Shown: positions 1 to 10,552 of the stretch, in pieces
Layout of the letters: each line of letters opens with the position of its first letter
Numbering within the stretch: the stretch's first letter is position 1
Source of the DNA: Balaenoptera acutorostrata
Lineage: Eukaryota > Chordata > Mammalia > Artiodactyla > Balaenopteridae
Reading direction: 5' to 3'
NCBI RefSeq assembly: GCF_949987535.1
Contig: NW_026645885.1
Coordinates: 62,001-126,000, forward strand
Length of the DNA: 64,000 bases
The notes under the pieces: generated by a model
Seen by the model: the letters and a program-made list of their open reading frames with translations, nothing else
What the model was told of the DNA's origin: nothing
The model's database searches: none
Position numbers and translations under genes: made by a program

Positions 1-299
1 GCACCTTTAACCTCCTGTTCCGTACAGGTTGCAATTTGTCCTGAGGATGAATGGGAAGAGGGGGAACCAATGAGAGACTAGCTCTAGGTGTTGGGACAGG
101 CACAGGTCACTCTATTTTCCCATCAGGAAGAAGAATTAAGCACAAGCTCAGCCTGCCCCCCAGAACCAGAAGAGGGCCTGAAGCAATCCTGCGCTTTTGC
201 GGCCAGCTCCCAAAAAAGCGAGTTGAAAAATGGAGCTCAGGGGCACTGTAATTCACAAACCTGCAGAGTTTTAAATGATACCTCTCGTCCACAAATATA

Positions 300-422
300 T
301 TAAGGGAAGGCAACGAAGAGGCTTTGAAAGCAAGGCAGAATTGCAGGAAACAGATTTCAGGAGGTAGATTCGAATCGCCTTGAAAGCACCTGAAAAGCGG
401 CAAAACGTGGACAATGATGCCC
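300..422 (+). mobile_element. L1-derived segment, ORF2 3' region, left of palindrome (unit 1)
   Basis: A diverged fragment of the 3' end of L1 ORF2, sense on +. In most units the stretch with cacatgaaaagcggc aligns with the mammalian L1 text cacatgaaaagatgctcaac; unit 1 has cacctg here. The preceding cagatttcaggaggtagatt aligns with L1 sequence upstream of it. Similarity fades leftward of about 300, so the 5' limit is soft. No L1 reading frame is intact. The same segment lies at the same offset in all 37 units. The alignment is from memory of L1 consensus sequence, not from a search. Confidence 0.7.
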
Positions 423-494
423 TTGGCCAAAAAGGGCGTATGCGTTTTTTCCTGAATATATTCAGGAAAAAACGCATACGCCCTTTTTGGCCAA
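423..494. repeat. Perfect 72-bp palindrome (unit 1 copy)
   Basis: The sequence from ttggcc at 423 to ggccaa at 494 is its own reverse complement, with the axis between 458 and 459 in cctgaata|tattcagg and no spacer. It would form a 36-bp hairpin stem or a cruciform. The symmetry stops sharply: 422 is c and 495 is c. Each unit has a copy at offset 422-493 from the unit start; 26 of 37 copies are perfect and 11 carry one to three differences. Because it is palindromic, both strands encode the same peptide stretch (RMRFFLNIFRKKRIRPF), which explains look-alike open frames on opposite strands. It is not a terminator or CRISPR repeat. It may be a foldback insertion or a template-switch product. 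Confidence 0.95.
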
Positions 495-1380
495 CCAAGC
501 AACCTGGAAAGGCCAATCAGCGCTCCAAAGAAGTCTCGCTTCCCAGCGGGCAAAAGGGCCATGCGGAAAAAAGTGTCCAAACCAGAAATGCAGGACCGGC
601 CATGGAGAAATGGGAGCCTTGCTACGCTGATGGGCGGGATGTAAATTGCCAACAGCCACTCTGGAGAAGTGTACGGTGTGTTCTGAAACATCTAAAAAAC
701 ACAGCTTGGAGAGCATAGGGCACTTCCACTCATGGGCGTATAAATTGGGAAAACTAAACATCAGCAAGACACAGGCACCCCAAAGTTTAGGGCTGCTCTG
801 TTGACAAGAACCCCCACTTCATTACACCTTAAATATCCTAGGAAAGAGAAAAATGGATAAAGAAGTTGTGGTCCTCCTGTACAATGGAATATCACTCAGC
901 CATGAAATCAACGTCATAAGGCTAGTAGCAGCACGATGAGTGGATTTAGGTACGACGATTCTAAGTGAAATAAGTCACACAGAACAAGACACTTATCATA
1001 AGATATCACTTAGAGAGGGGATGTAAAAACCGCTACACTTGAATTGAATTACAAAACAGAACAGAGACACACGTTTAGGAAAAACACTATGGCTGCTGAA
1101 CGGGAAAGGTGAGGTGGGGTGATGCATAAAACAAGGGTTTCAAATTAGCTCCGATACCGTTCCATAAACCCAATATGTAAGAGACAAGACCTATTCCTTT
1201 TTCAGTGAACTGGACTCAACACCCCCTATTCACCGCACAAGAATATATCTGACTAGGAAGAATCTTCAAACCTATGTATTGATATCTCTCCGTAAGTGAG
1301 TCAAGGGGGTGTAAAGCGGCATAAACACAGCCGTGAAAAGCAGCTAAACCCCATTATAAACATAAATTACTTTTCAAAAC
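495..1380 (+). mobile_element. L1-derived segment, end of ORF2 plus 3' UTR, right of palindrome (unit 1)
   Basis: Old L1 3' end, sense on +. Recognisable anchors in order: gggatgtaaattgccaacag near 637 (L1 gggaatgtaaattgg...cag), cactcatgggcgtataaatt near 727 (L1 cactcctgggcatatat), aatggataaagaagttgtgg near 852, tacaatggaatatcactcag near 880, ctaagtgaaataagtcacac near 961, then 3' UTR similarity through agacaagacctattcc (L1 acaacaaggacctactg) to ccattataaacataaatt near 1351, which looks like a decayed A-rich tail. Frames are broken, so no reverse transcriptase product is expected. Single-base indels in the 3' UTR part contribute to the 1757-1759 length variation. Known from memory: L1 has been described as a building block of cetacean satellites. 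Confidence 0.85.
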
Positions 1381-2059
1381 CCGTGAAACAAAGACAGTGA
1401 AAGAGAGAGAAATTCTTACAAAATTCGTTCAGGGGCTGTGATGCAACCTGGATTGACCATATCTAGACCCACAGCTGATTGAGACATAAGGGTGGACACT
1501 CTTGGGGCTGAGAGGTTCGGTGAGGTTGGGTGAGCCAACGCAGACCCTTTCAAGTAATACTGCATGGTACCCATCCCATGGGTCCCAAATCTCCAGGTTC
1601 AAGGGCATCTTCCTACGTCGAAAACAGGCATGAGAAACCCAGAAGATGGTACACCGTGTGATCGGGAAAGGTTTCTAAAACGCACCTCATTTCTCATCTC
1701 CTTTGCTCGGGTTCGCCATTCCAGCCGATTTACTAGCCATCTCCCTCCTTGGAGAATCAGCACCTTTACCCTCCTGTTCCGTACAGGTTGCAATTTGTCC
1801 TGAGGATGAACGGGAAGAGGGGGAACCAATGAGAGACTAGCTCTAGGTGTTGGGACAGGCACAGGTCACTCTATTTTCCCATCAGGAAGAAGAATTAAGC
1901 ACAAGCTCAGCCTGCCCCCCAGAACCAGAAGAGGGCCTGAAGCAATCCTGCGCTTTTGCGGCCAGCTCCCAAAAAAGCGAGTTGAAAAATGGAGCTCAGG
2001 GGCACTGCAATTCACAAACCTGCAGAGTTTTAAATGATACCTCTCGTCCACAAATATAT
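1381..2059 (+). other. Non-L1 part of the monomer, origin unrecognised (unit 1/2 junction)
   Basis: About 680 bases between the L1 tail of one monomer and the L1 start of the next. I recognise no transposon, SINE, LTR, tRNA or rRNA. It includes a purine-rich stretch (gtgaaagagagagaaattct), a small hairpin acccat-ccc-atgggt at 1569-1583, another short inverted repeat cctgt-tccgt-acagg at about 1772-1786, and several CpG sites that vary between units as CpG/TpG. Several short open frames on both strands overlap each other and do not look coding. Confidence 0.6.
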
Positions 2060-3518
2060 TAAGGGAAGGCAACGAAGAGGCTCTGAAAGCAAGGCAGAAT
2101 TGCAGGAAACAGATTTCAGGAGGTAGATTCGAATCGCCTTGAAAGCACATGAAAAGCGGCAAAACATGGACAATGATGCCCTTGGCCAAAAAGGGCGTAT
2201 GCGTTTTTTCCTGAATATATTCAGGAAAAAACGCATACGCCCTTTTTGGCCAACCAAGCAACCTGGAAAGGCCAATCAGCGCTCCAAAGAAGTCTCGCTT
2301 CCCAGCGGGCAAAAGGGCCATGCGGAAAAAAGTGTCCAAACCAGAAATGCAGGACCGGCCATGGAGAAATGGGAGCCTTGCTACGCTGATGGGCGGGATG
2401 TAAATTGCCAACAGCCACTCTGGAGAAGTGTACGGTGTGTTCTGAAACATCTAAAAAACACAGCTTGGAGAGCATAGGGCACTTCCACTCATGGGCGTAT
2501 AAATTGGGAAAACTAAACATCAGCAAGACACAGGCACCCCAAAGTTTAGGGCTGCTCTGTTGACAAGAACCCCCACTTCATTACACCTTAAATATCCTAG
2601 GAAAGAGAAAAATGGATAAAGAAGTTGGGGTCCTCCTGTACAATGGAATATCACTCAGCCATGAAATCAACGTCATAAGGCTAGTAGCAGCACGATGAGT
2701 GGATTTAGGTACGACGATTCTAAGTGAAATAAGTCACACAGAAAAAGACACTTATCATAAGATATCACTTAGAGAGGGGATGTAAAAACCGCTACACTTG
2801 AACTGAATTACAAAACAGAACAGAGACACACGTTTAGGAAAAACACTATGGCTGCTGAACGGGAAAGGTGAGGTGGGGTGATGCATAAAACAAGGGTTTC
2901 AAATTAGCTCCGATACCGTTCCATAAACCCAATATGTAAGAGACAAGACCTATTCCTTTTTCAGTGAACTGGACTCAACACCCCCTATTCACCGCACAAG
3001 AATATATCTGACTAGGAAGAATCTTCAAACCTATGTATTGATATCTCTCCGTAAGTGAGTCAAGGGGGTGTAAAGCGGCATAAACACAGCCGTGAAAAGC
3101 AGCTAAACCCCATTATAAACATAAATTACTTTTCAAAACCCGTGAAACAAAGACAGTGAAAGAGAGAGAAATTCTTACAAAATTCGTTCAGGGGCTGTGA
3201 TGCAACCTGGATTGACCATATCTAGACCCACAGCTGATTGAGACATAAGGGTGGACACTCTTGGGGCTGAGAGGTTCGGTGAGGTTGGGTGAGCCAACGC
3301 AGACCCTTTCAAGTAATACTGCATGGTACCCATCCCATGGGTCCCAAATCTCCAGGTTCAAGGGCATCTTCCTACGTCGAAAACAGGCATGAGAAACCCA
3401 GAAGATGGTACACCGTGTGATCGGGAAAGGTTTCTAAAACGCACCTCATTTCTCATCTCCTTTGCTCGGGTTCGCCATTCCAGCCGATTTACTAGCCATC
3501 TCCCACCTTGGAGAATCA
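1760..3518 (+). repeat. Satellite monomer 2
   Basis: 1759 bp. Palindrome 2182-2253 is perfect. Marks: gaggctctgaaag, aaaacatggac, gttggggtcctcctg. Counterpart of unit 6. Confidence 0.97.
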
Positions 3519-5277
3519 GCACCTTTACCCTCCTGTTCCGTACAGGTTGCAATTTGTCCTGAGGATGAACGGGAAGAGGGGGAACCAATGAGAGACTAGC
3601 TCTAGGTGTTGGGACAGGCACAGGTCACTCTATTTTCCCATCAGGAAGAAGAATTAAGCACAAGCTCAGCCTGCCCCCCAGAACCAGAAGAGGGCCTGAA
3701 GCAATCCTGCGCTTTTGCGGCCAGCTCCCAAAAAAGCGAGTTGAAAAATGGAGCTCAGGGGCACTGCAATTCACAAACCTGCAGAGTTTTAAATGATACC
3801 TCTCGTCCACAAATATATTAAGGGAAGGCAACGAAGAGGCTTTGAAAGCAAGGCAGAATTGCAGGAAACAGATTTCAGGAGGTAGATTCGAATCGCCTTG
3901 AAAGCACATGAAAAGCAGCAAAACGTGGACAATGATGCCCTTAGACAAAAAGGGCGTATGCGTTTTTTCCTGAATATATTCAGGAAAAAACGCATACGCC
4001 CTTTTTGGCCAACCAAGCAACCTGGAAAGGCCAATCAGCGCTCCAAAGAAGTCTCGCTTCCCAGCGGGCAAAAGGGCCATGCGGAAAAAAGTGTCCAAAC
4101 CAGAAATGCAGGACCGGCCATGGAGAAATGGGAGCCTTGCTAGGCTGATGGGCTGGATGTAAATTGCCAACAGCCACTCTGGAGAAGTGTACGGTGTGTT
4201 CTGAAACATCTAAAAAACACAGCTTGGAGAGCATAGGGCACTTCCACTCATGGGCGTATAAATTGGGAAAACTAAACATCAGCAAGACACAGGCACCCCA
4301 AAGTTTAGGGCTGCTCTGTTGACAAGAACCCCCACTTCATTACACCTTAAATATCCTAGGAAAGAGAAAAATGGATAAAGAAGTTGTGGTCCTCCTGTAC
4401 AATGGAATATCACTCAGCCATGAAATCAACGTCATAAGGCTAGTAGCAGCACGATGAGTGGATTTAGGTACGACGATTCTAAGTGAAATAAGTCACACAG
4501 AAAAAGACACTTATCATAAGATATCACTTAGAGAGGGGATGTAAAAACCGCTACACTTGAACTGAATTACAAAACACAACAGAGACACACGTTTAGGAAA
4601 CACACTATGGCTGCTGAACGGGAAAGGTGAGGTGGGGTGATGCATAAAACAAGGGTTTCAAATTAGCTCAGATACCGTTCCATAAACCCAATATGTAAGA
4701 GACAAGACCTATTCCTTTTTCAGTGTACTGGACTCAACACCCCCTATTCACCGCACAAGAATATATCTGATTAGTAAGAATCTTCAAACCTATGTATTGA
4801 TATCTCTCCATAAGTGAGTCAAGGGGGTGTAAAGCGGCATAAACACAGCCGTGAAAAGCAGCTAAACCCCATTATAAAAATAAATTACTTTTCAAAACCC
4901 GTGAAACAAAGACAGTGAAAGAGAGAGAAATTCTTACAAAATTCGTTCAGGGGCTGTGATGCAACCTGGATTGACCATATCTAGACCCACAGCTGATTGA
5001 GACATAAGGGTGGACACTCTTGGGGCTGAGAGGTTCGGTGAGGTTGGGTGAGCCAACGCAGACCCTTTCAAGTAATACTGCATGGTAGCCATCCCATGGG
5101 TCCCAAATCTCCAGGTTCAAGGGCATCTTCCTACGTCGAAAACAGGCATGAGAAACCCAGAAGATGGTACACCGTGTGATCGGGAAAGGTTTCTAAAACG
5201 CACCTCATTTCTCATCTCCTTTGCTCGGGTTCGCCATTCCAGCCGATTTACTAGCCATCTCCCTCCTTGGAGAATCA
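3519..5277 (+). repeat. Satellite monomer 3
   Basis: 1759 bp. Palindrome 3941-4012 has two changes in the left arm (ttagac for ttggcc). Marks: gctaggctgatgggctgg, cagtgtactgg, tagtaagaatc, catggtagccatc. Counterpart of unit 7. Confidence 0.97.
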
Positions 5278-7034
5278 GCACCTTTAACCTCCTGTTCCGT
5301 ACAGGTTGCAATTTGTCCTGAGGATGAACGGGAAGAGGGGGAACCAATGAGAGACTAGCTCTAGGTGTTGGGACAGGCACAAGTCACTCTATTTTCCCAT
5401 CAGGAAGAAGAATTAAGCACAAGCTCAGCCTGCCCCCCAGAACCAGAAGAGGGCCTGAAGCAATCCTGCGCTTTTGCGGCCAGCTCCCAAAAAAGCGAGT
5501 TGAAAAATGGAGCTCAGGGGCACTGCAATTCACAAACCTGCAGAGTTTTAAATGATACCTCTCGTCCACAAATATATTAAGGGAAGGCAACGAAGAGGCT
5601 CTGAAAGCAAGGCAGAATTGCAGGAAACAGATTTCAGGAGGTAGATTCGAATCGCCTTGAAAGCACATGAAAAGCGGCAAAACGTGGACAATGATGCCCT
5701 TGGCCAAAAAGGGCGTATGCGTTTTTTCCTGAATATATTCAGGAAAAAACGCATACGCCCTTTTTGGCCAACCAAGCAACCTGGAAAGGCCAATCAGCGC
5801 TCCAAAGAAGTCTCGCTTCCCAGCGGGCAAAAGGGCCATGCGGAAAAAAGTGTCCAAACCAGAAATGCAGGACCGGCCATGGAGAAATGGGAGCCTTGCT
5901 ACGCTGATGGGCGGGATGTAAATTGCCAACAGCCACTCTGGAGAAGTGTACGGTGTGTTCTGAAACATCTAAAAAACACAGCTTGGAGAGCATAGGGCAC
6001 TTCCACTCATGGGCGTATAAATAGGGAAAACTAAAAATCAGCCATACACAGGCACCCCAAAATTTAGGGCTGCTCTGTTGACAAGAACCCCCACTTCATT
6101 ACACCTTAAATATCCTAAGAAAGAGAAAAATGGATAAAGAAGTTGGGGTCCTCATGTACAATGGAATATCACTCAGCCAGGAAATCAACGTCATAAGGCT
6201 AGTAGCAGCACGATGAGTGGATTTAGGTACGACGATTCTAAGTGAAATAAGTCACACAGAAAAAGACACTTATCATAAGATATCACTTCTAGAGGGTATG
6301 TAAAACCGCTACATTGAACTGAATTACAAAACAGAACAGAGTCACACGTTTAGGAAACACACTATGGCTGCTGAACAGGAAAGGTGAGGTGGGGTGATGC
6401 ATAAAACAAGGGTTTCAAATTAGCTCAGATACCGTTCCATAAACCCAATATGTAAGAGACAAGACCTATTCCTTTTTCAGTGAACTGGACTCAACACCCC
6501 CTATTCACCGCACAAGAATATATCTTACTAGGAAGAATCTTCAAACCTATGTATTGATATCTCTCCATAAGTGAGTCAAGGGGGTGTAAAGCGGCATAAA
6601 CACAGCCGTGAAAAGCAGCTAAACCCCATTATAAAAATAAATTTCTTTTCAAAACCCGTGAAACAAAGACAGTGAAAGAGAGAGAAATTCTTACAAAATT
6701 CGTTCAGGGGCTGTGATGCAACCTGGATTGACCATATCTAGACCCACAGCTGATTGAGACATAAGGGTGGACACTCTTGGGGCTGAGAGGTTCGGTGAGG
6801 TTGGGTGAGCCAACGCAGACCCTTTCAAGTCATACTGCATGGTACCCATCCCATGGGTCCCAAATCTCCAGGTTCAAGGGCATCTTCCTACGTCGAAAAC
6901 AGGCATGAGAAACCCAGAAGATGGTACACCGTGTGATCGGGAAAGGTTTCTAAAACGCACCTCATTTCTCATCTCCTTTGCTCGGGTTCGCCATTCCAGC
7001 CGATTTACTAGCCATCTCCCTCCTTGGAGAATCA
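5278..7034 (+). repeat. Satellite monomer 4
   Basis: 1757 bp. Palindrome 5700-5771 is perfect. Marks: cacaagtcac, tataaatagggaaaac, aatcagccatacac, and a shortened 3' UTR part (gtaaaaccgctacattg) that accounts for the two missing bases. Counterpart of unit 8 up to about 6526. Confidence 0.97.
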
Positions 7035-8793
7035 GCACCTTTAACCTCCTGTTCCGTACAGGTTGCAATTTGTCCTGAGGATGAATGGGAAGAGGGGGAA
7101 CCAATGAGAGACTAGCTCTAGGTGTTGGGACAGGCACAGGTCACTCTATTTTCCCATCAGGAAGAAGAATTAAGCACAAGCTCAGCCTGCCCCCCAGAAC
7201 CAGAAGAGGGCCTGAAGCAATCCTGCGCTTTTGCGGCCAGCTCCCAAAAAAGCGAGTTGAAAAATGGAGCTCAGGGGCACTGTAATTCACAAACCTGCAG
7301 AGTTTTAAATGATACCTCTCGTCCACAAATATATTAAGGGAAGGCAACGAAGAGGCTTTGAAAGCAAGGCAGAATTGCAGGAAACAGATTTCAGGAGGTA
7401 GATTCGAATCGCCTTGAAAGCACCTGAAAAGCGGCAAAACGTGGACAATGATGCCCTTGGCCAAAAAGGGCGTATGCGTTTTTTCCTGAATATATTCAGG
7501 AAAAAACGCATACGCCCTTTTTGGCCAACCAAGCAACCTGGAAAGGCCAATCAGCGCTCCAAAGAAGTCTCGCTTCCCAGCGGGCAAAAGGGCCATGCGG
7601 AAAAAAGTGTCCAAACCAGAAATGCAGGACCGGCCATGGAGAAATGGGAGCCTTGCTACGCTGATGGGCGGGATGTAAATTGCCAACAGCCACTCTGGAG
7701 AAGTGTACGGTGTGTTCTGAAACATCTAAAAAACACAGCTTGGAGAGCGTAGGGCACTTCCACTCATGGGCGTATAAATTGGGAAAACTAAACATCAGCA
7801 AGACACAGGCACCCCAAAGTTTAGGGCTGCTCTGTTGACAAGAACCCCCACTTCATTACACCTTAAATATCCTAGGAAAGAGAAAAATGGATAAAGAAGT
7901 TGTGGTCCTCCTGTACAATGGAATATCACTCAGCCATGAAATCAACGTCATAAGGCTAGTAGCAGCACGATGAGTGGATTTAGGTACGACGATTCTAAGT
8001 GAAATAAGTCACACAGAACAAGACACTTATCATAAGATATCACTTAGAGAGGGGATGTAAAAACCGCTACACTTGAATTGAATTACAAAACAGAACAGAG
8101 ACACACGTTTAGGAAAAACACTATGGCTGCTGAACGGGAAAGGTGAGGTGGGGTGATGCATAAAACAAGGGTTTCAAATTAGCTCCGATACCGTTCCATA
8201 AACCCAATATGTAAGAGACAAGACCTATTCCTTTTTCAGTGAACTGGACTCAACACCCCCTATTCACCGCACAAGAATATATCTGACTAGGAAGAATCTT
8301 CAAACCTATGTATTGATATCTCTCCGTAAGTGAGTCAAGGGGGTGTAAAGCGGCATAAACACAGCCGTGAAAAGCAGCTAAACCCCATTATAAACATAAA
8401 TTACTTTTCAAAACCCGTGAAACAAAGACAGTGAAAGAGAGAGAAATTCTTACAAAATTCGTTCAGGGGCTGTGATGCAACCTGGATTGACCATATCTAG
8501 ACCCACAGCTGATTGAGACATAAGGGTGGACACTCTTGGGGCTGAGAGGTTCGGTGAGGTTGGGTGAGCCAACGCAGACCCTTTCAAGTAATACTGCATG
8601 GTACCCATCCCATGGGTCCCAAATCTCCAGGTTCAAGGGCATCTTCCTATGTCGAAAACAGGCATGAGAAACCCAGAAGATGGTACACCGTGTGATCGGG
8701 AAAGGTTTCTAAAACGCACCTCATTTCTCATGTCCTTTGCTCGGGTTCGCCATTCCAGCCGATTTACTAGCCATCTCCCTCCTTGGAGAATCA
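7035..8793 (+). repeat. Satellite monomer 5
   Basis: 1759 bp. Palindrome 7457-7528 is perfect. Carries unit 1 marks (gaatgggaag, gcactgtaattc, cacctgaaaagc) plus its own gagagcgtag, ctatgtcg and catgtcctttg. Confidence 0.97.
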
Positions 8794-10552
8794 GCACCTT
8801 TACCCTCCTGTTCCGTACAGGTTGCAATTTGTCCTGAGGATGAACGGGAAGAGGGGGAACCAATGAGAGACTAGCTCTAGGTGTTGGGACAGGCACAGGT
8901 CACTCTATTTTCCCATCAGGAAGAAGAATTAAGCACAAGCTCAGCCTGCCCCCCAGAACCAGAAGAGGGCCTGAAGCAATCCTGCGCTTTTGCGGCCAGC
9001 TCCCAAAAAAGCGAGTTGAAAAATGGAGCTCAGGGGCACTGCAATTCACAAACCTGCAGAGTTTTAAATGATACCTCTCGTCCACAAATATATTAAGGGA
9101 AGGCAACGAAGAGGCTCTGAAAGCAAGGCAGAATTGCAGGAAACAGATTTCAGGAGGTAGATTCGAATCGCCTTGAAAGCACATGAAAAGCGGCAAAACA
9201 TGGACAATGATGCCCTTGGCCAAAAAGGGCGTATGCGTTTTTTCCTGAATATATTCAGGAAAAAACGCATACGCCCTTTTTGGCCAACCAAGCAACCTGG
9301 AAAGGCCAATCAGCGCTCCAAAGAAGTCTCGCTTCCCAGCGGGCAAAAGGGCCATGCGGAAAAAAGTGTCCAAACCAGAAATGCAGGACCGGCCATGGAG
9401 AAATGGGAGCCTTGCTACGCTGATGGGCGGGATGTAAATTGCCAACAGCCACTCTGGAGAAGTGTACGGTGTGTTCTGAAACATCTAAAAAACACAGCTT
9501 GGAGAGCATAGGGCACTTCCACTCATGGGCGTATAAATTGGGAAAACTAAACATCAGCAAGACACAGGCACCCCAAAGTTTAGGGCTGCTCTGTTGACAA
9601 GAACCCCCACTTCATTACACCTTAAATATCCTAGGAAAGAGAAAAATGGATAAAGAAGTTGGGGTCCTCCTGTACAATGGAATATCACTCAGCCATGAAA
9701 TCAACGTCATAAGGCTAGTAGCAGCACGATGAGTGGATTTAGGTACGACGATTCTAAGTGAAATAAGTCACACAGAACAAGACACTTATCATAAGATATC
9801 ACTTAGAGAGGGGATGTAAAAACCGCTACACTTGAACTGAATTACAAAACAGAACAGAGACACACGTTTAGGAAACACACTATGGCTGCTGAACGGGAAA
9901 GGTGAGGTGGGGTGATGCATAAAACAAGGGTTTCAAATTAGCTCCGATACCGTTCCATAAACCCAATATGTAAGAGACAAGACCTATTCCTTTTTCAGTG
10001 AACTGGACTCAACACCCCCTATTCACCGCACAAGAATATATCTGACTAGGAAGAATCTTCAAACCTATGTATTGATATCTCTCCGTAAGTGAGTCAAGGG
10101 GGTGTAAAGCGGCATAAACACAGCCGTGAAAAGCAGCTAAACCCCATTATAAACATAAATTACTTTTCAAAACCCGTGAAACAAAGACAGTGAAAGAGAG
10201 AGAAATTCTTACAAAATTCGTTCAGGGGCTGTGATGCAACCTGGATTGACCATATCTAGACCCACAGCTGATTGAGACATAAGGGTGGACACTCTTGGGG
10301 CTGAGAGGTTCGGTGAGGTTGGGTGAGCCAACGCAGACCCTTTCAAGTAATACTGCATGGTACCCATCCCATGGGTCCCAAATCTCCAGGTTCAAGGGCA
10401 TCTTCCTACGTCGAAAACAGGCATGAGAAACCCAGAAGATGGTACACCGTGTGATCGGGAAAGGTTTCTAAAACGCACCTCATTTCTCATCTCCTTTGCT
10501 CGGGTTCGCCATTCCAGCCGATTTACTAGCCATCTCCCTCCTTGGAGAATCA
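8794..10552 (+). repeat. Satellite monomer 6
   Basis: 1759 bp. Palindrome 9216-9287 is perfect. Carries unit 2 marks (gaggctctgaaag, aaaacatggac); differs by cagaacaagac and aggaaacacac. Confidence 0.97.

Larger units (their letters stand above)
1..1759 (+). repeat. Satellite monomer 1
   Basis: 1759 bp, phase set by the window start. Palindrome 423-494 is perfect. Marks: gaatgggaag at 49 (CpG lost), gcactgtaattc and cacctgaaaagc. Near-identical to unit 5; differences seen are gagagcatag against gagagcgtag and ctacgtcg against ctatgtcg. Confidence 0.97.

Noticed and set aside
423..494. Rho-independent terminator or attenuator hairpin
   Set aside because: Stem is 36 bp with no loop and sits in non-coding mammalian satellite DNA; a bacterial terminator is not a sensible reading.
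735..745. TATA box (gcgtataaatt) as a promoter
   Set aside because: It aligns with gggcatatat of the L1 consensus and has no supporting promoter context.
300..1380. Active L1 element or reverse transcriptase gene
   Set aside because: Only the 3' end is present, it is strongly diverged and its frames are broken.
1..1759. CENP-B box in the monomer
   Set aside because: I read both strands for the TTCG....A..CGGG pattern. Near misses such as attcgttcaggggctg and tctcgcttcccagcggg fail at required positions or spacing.
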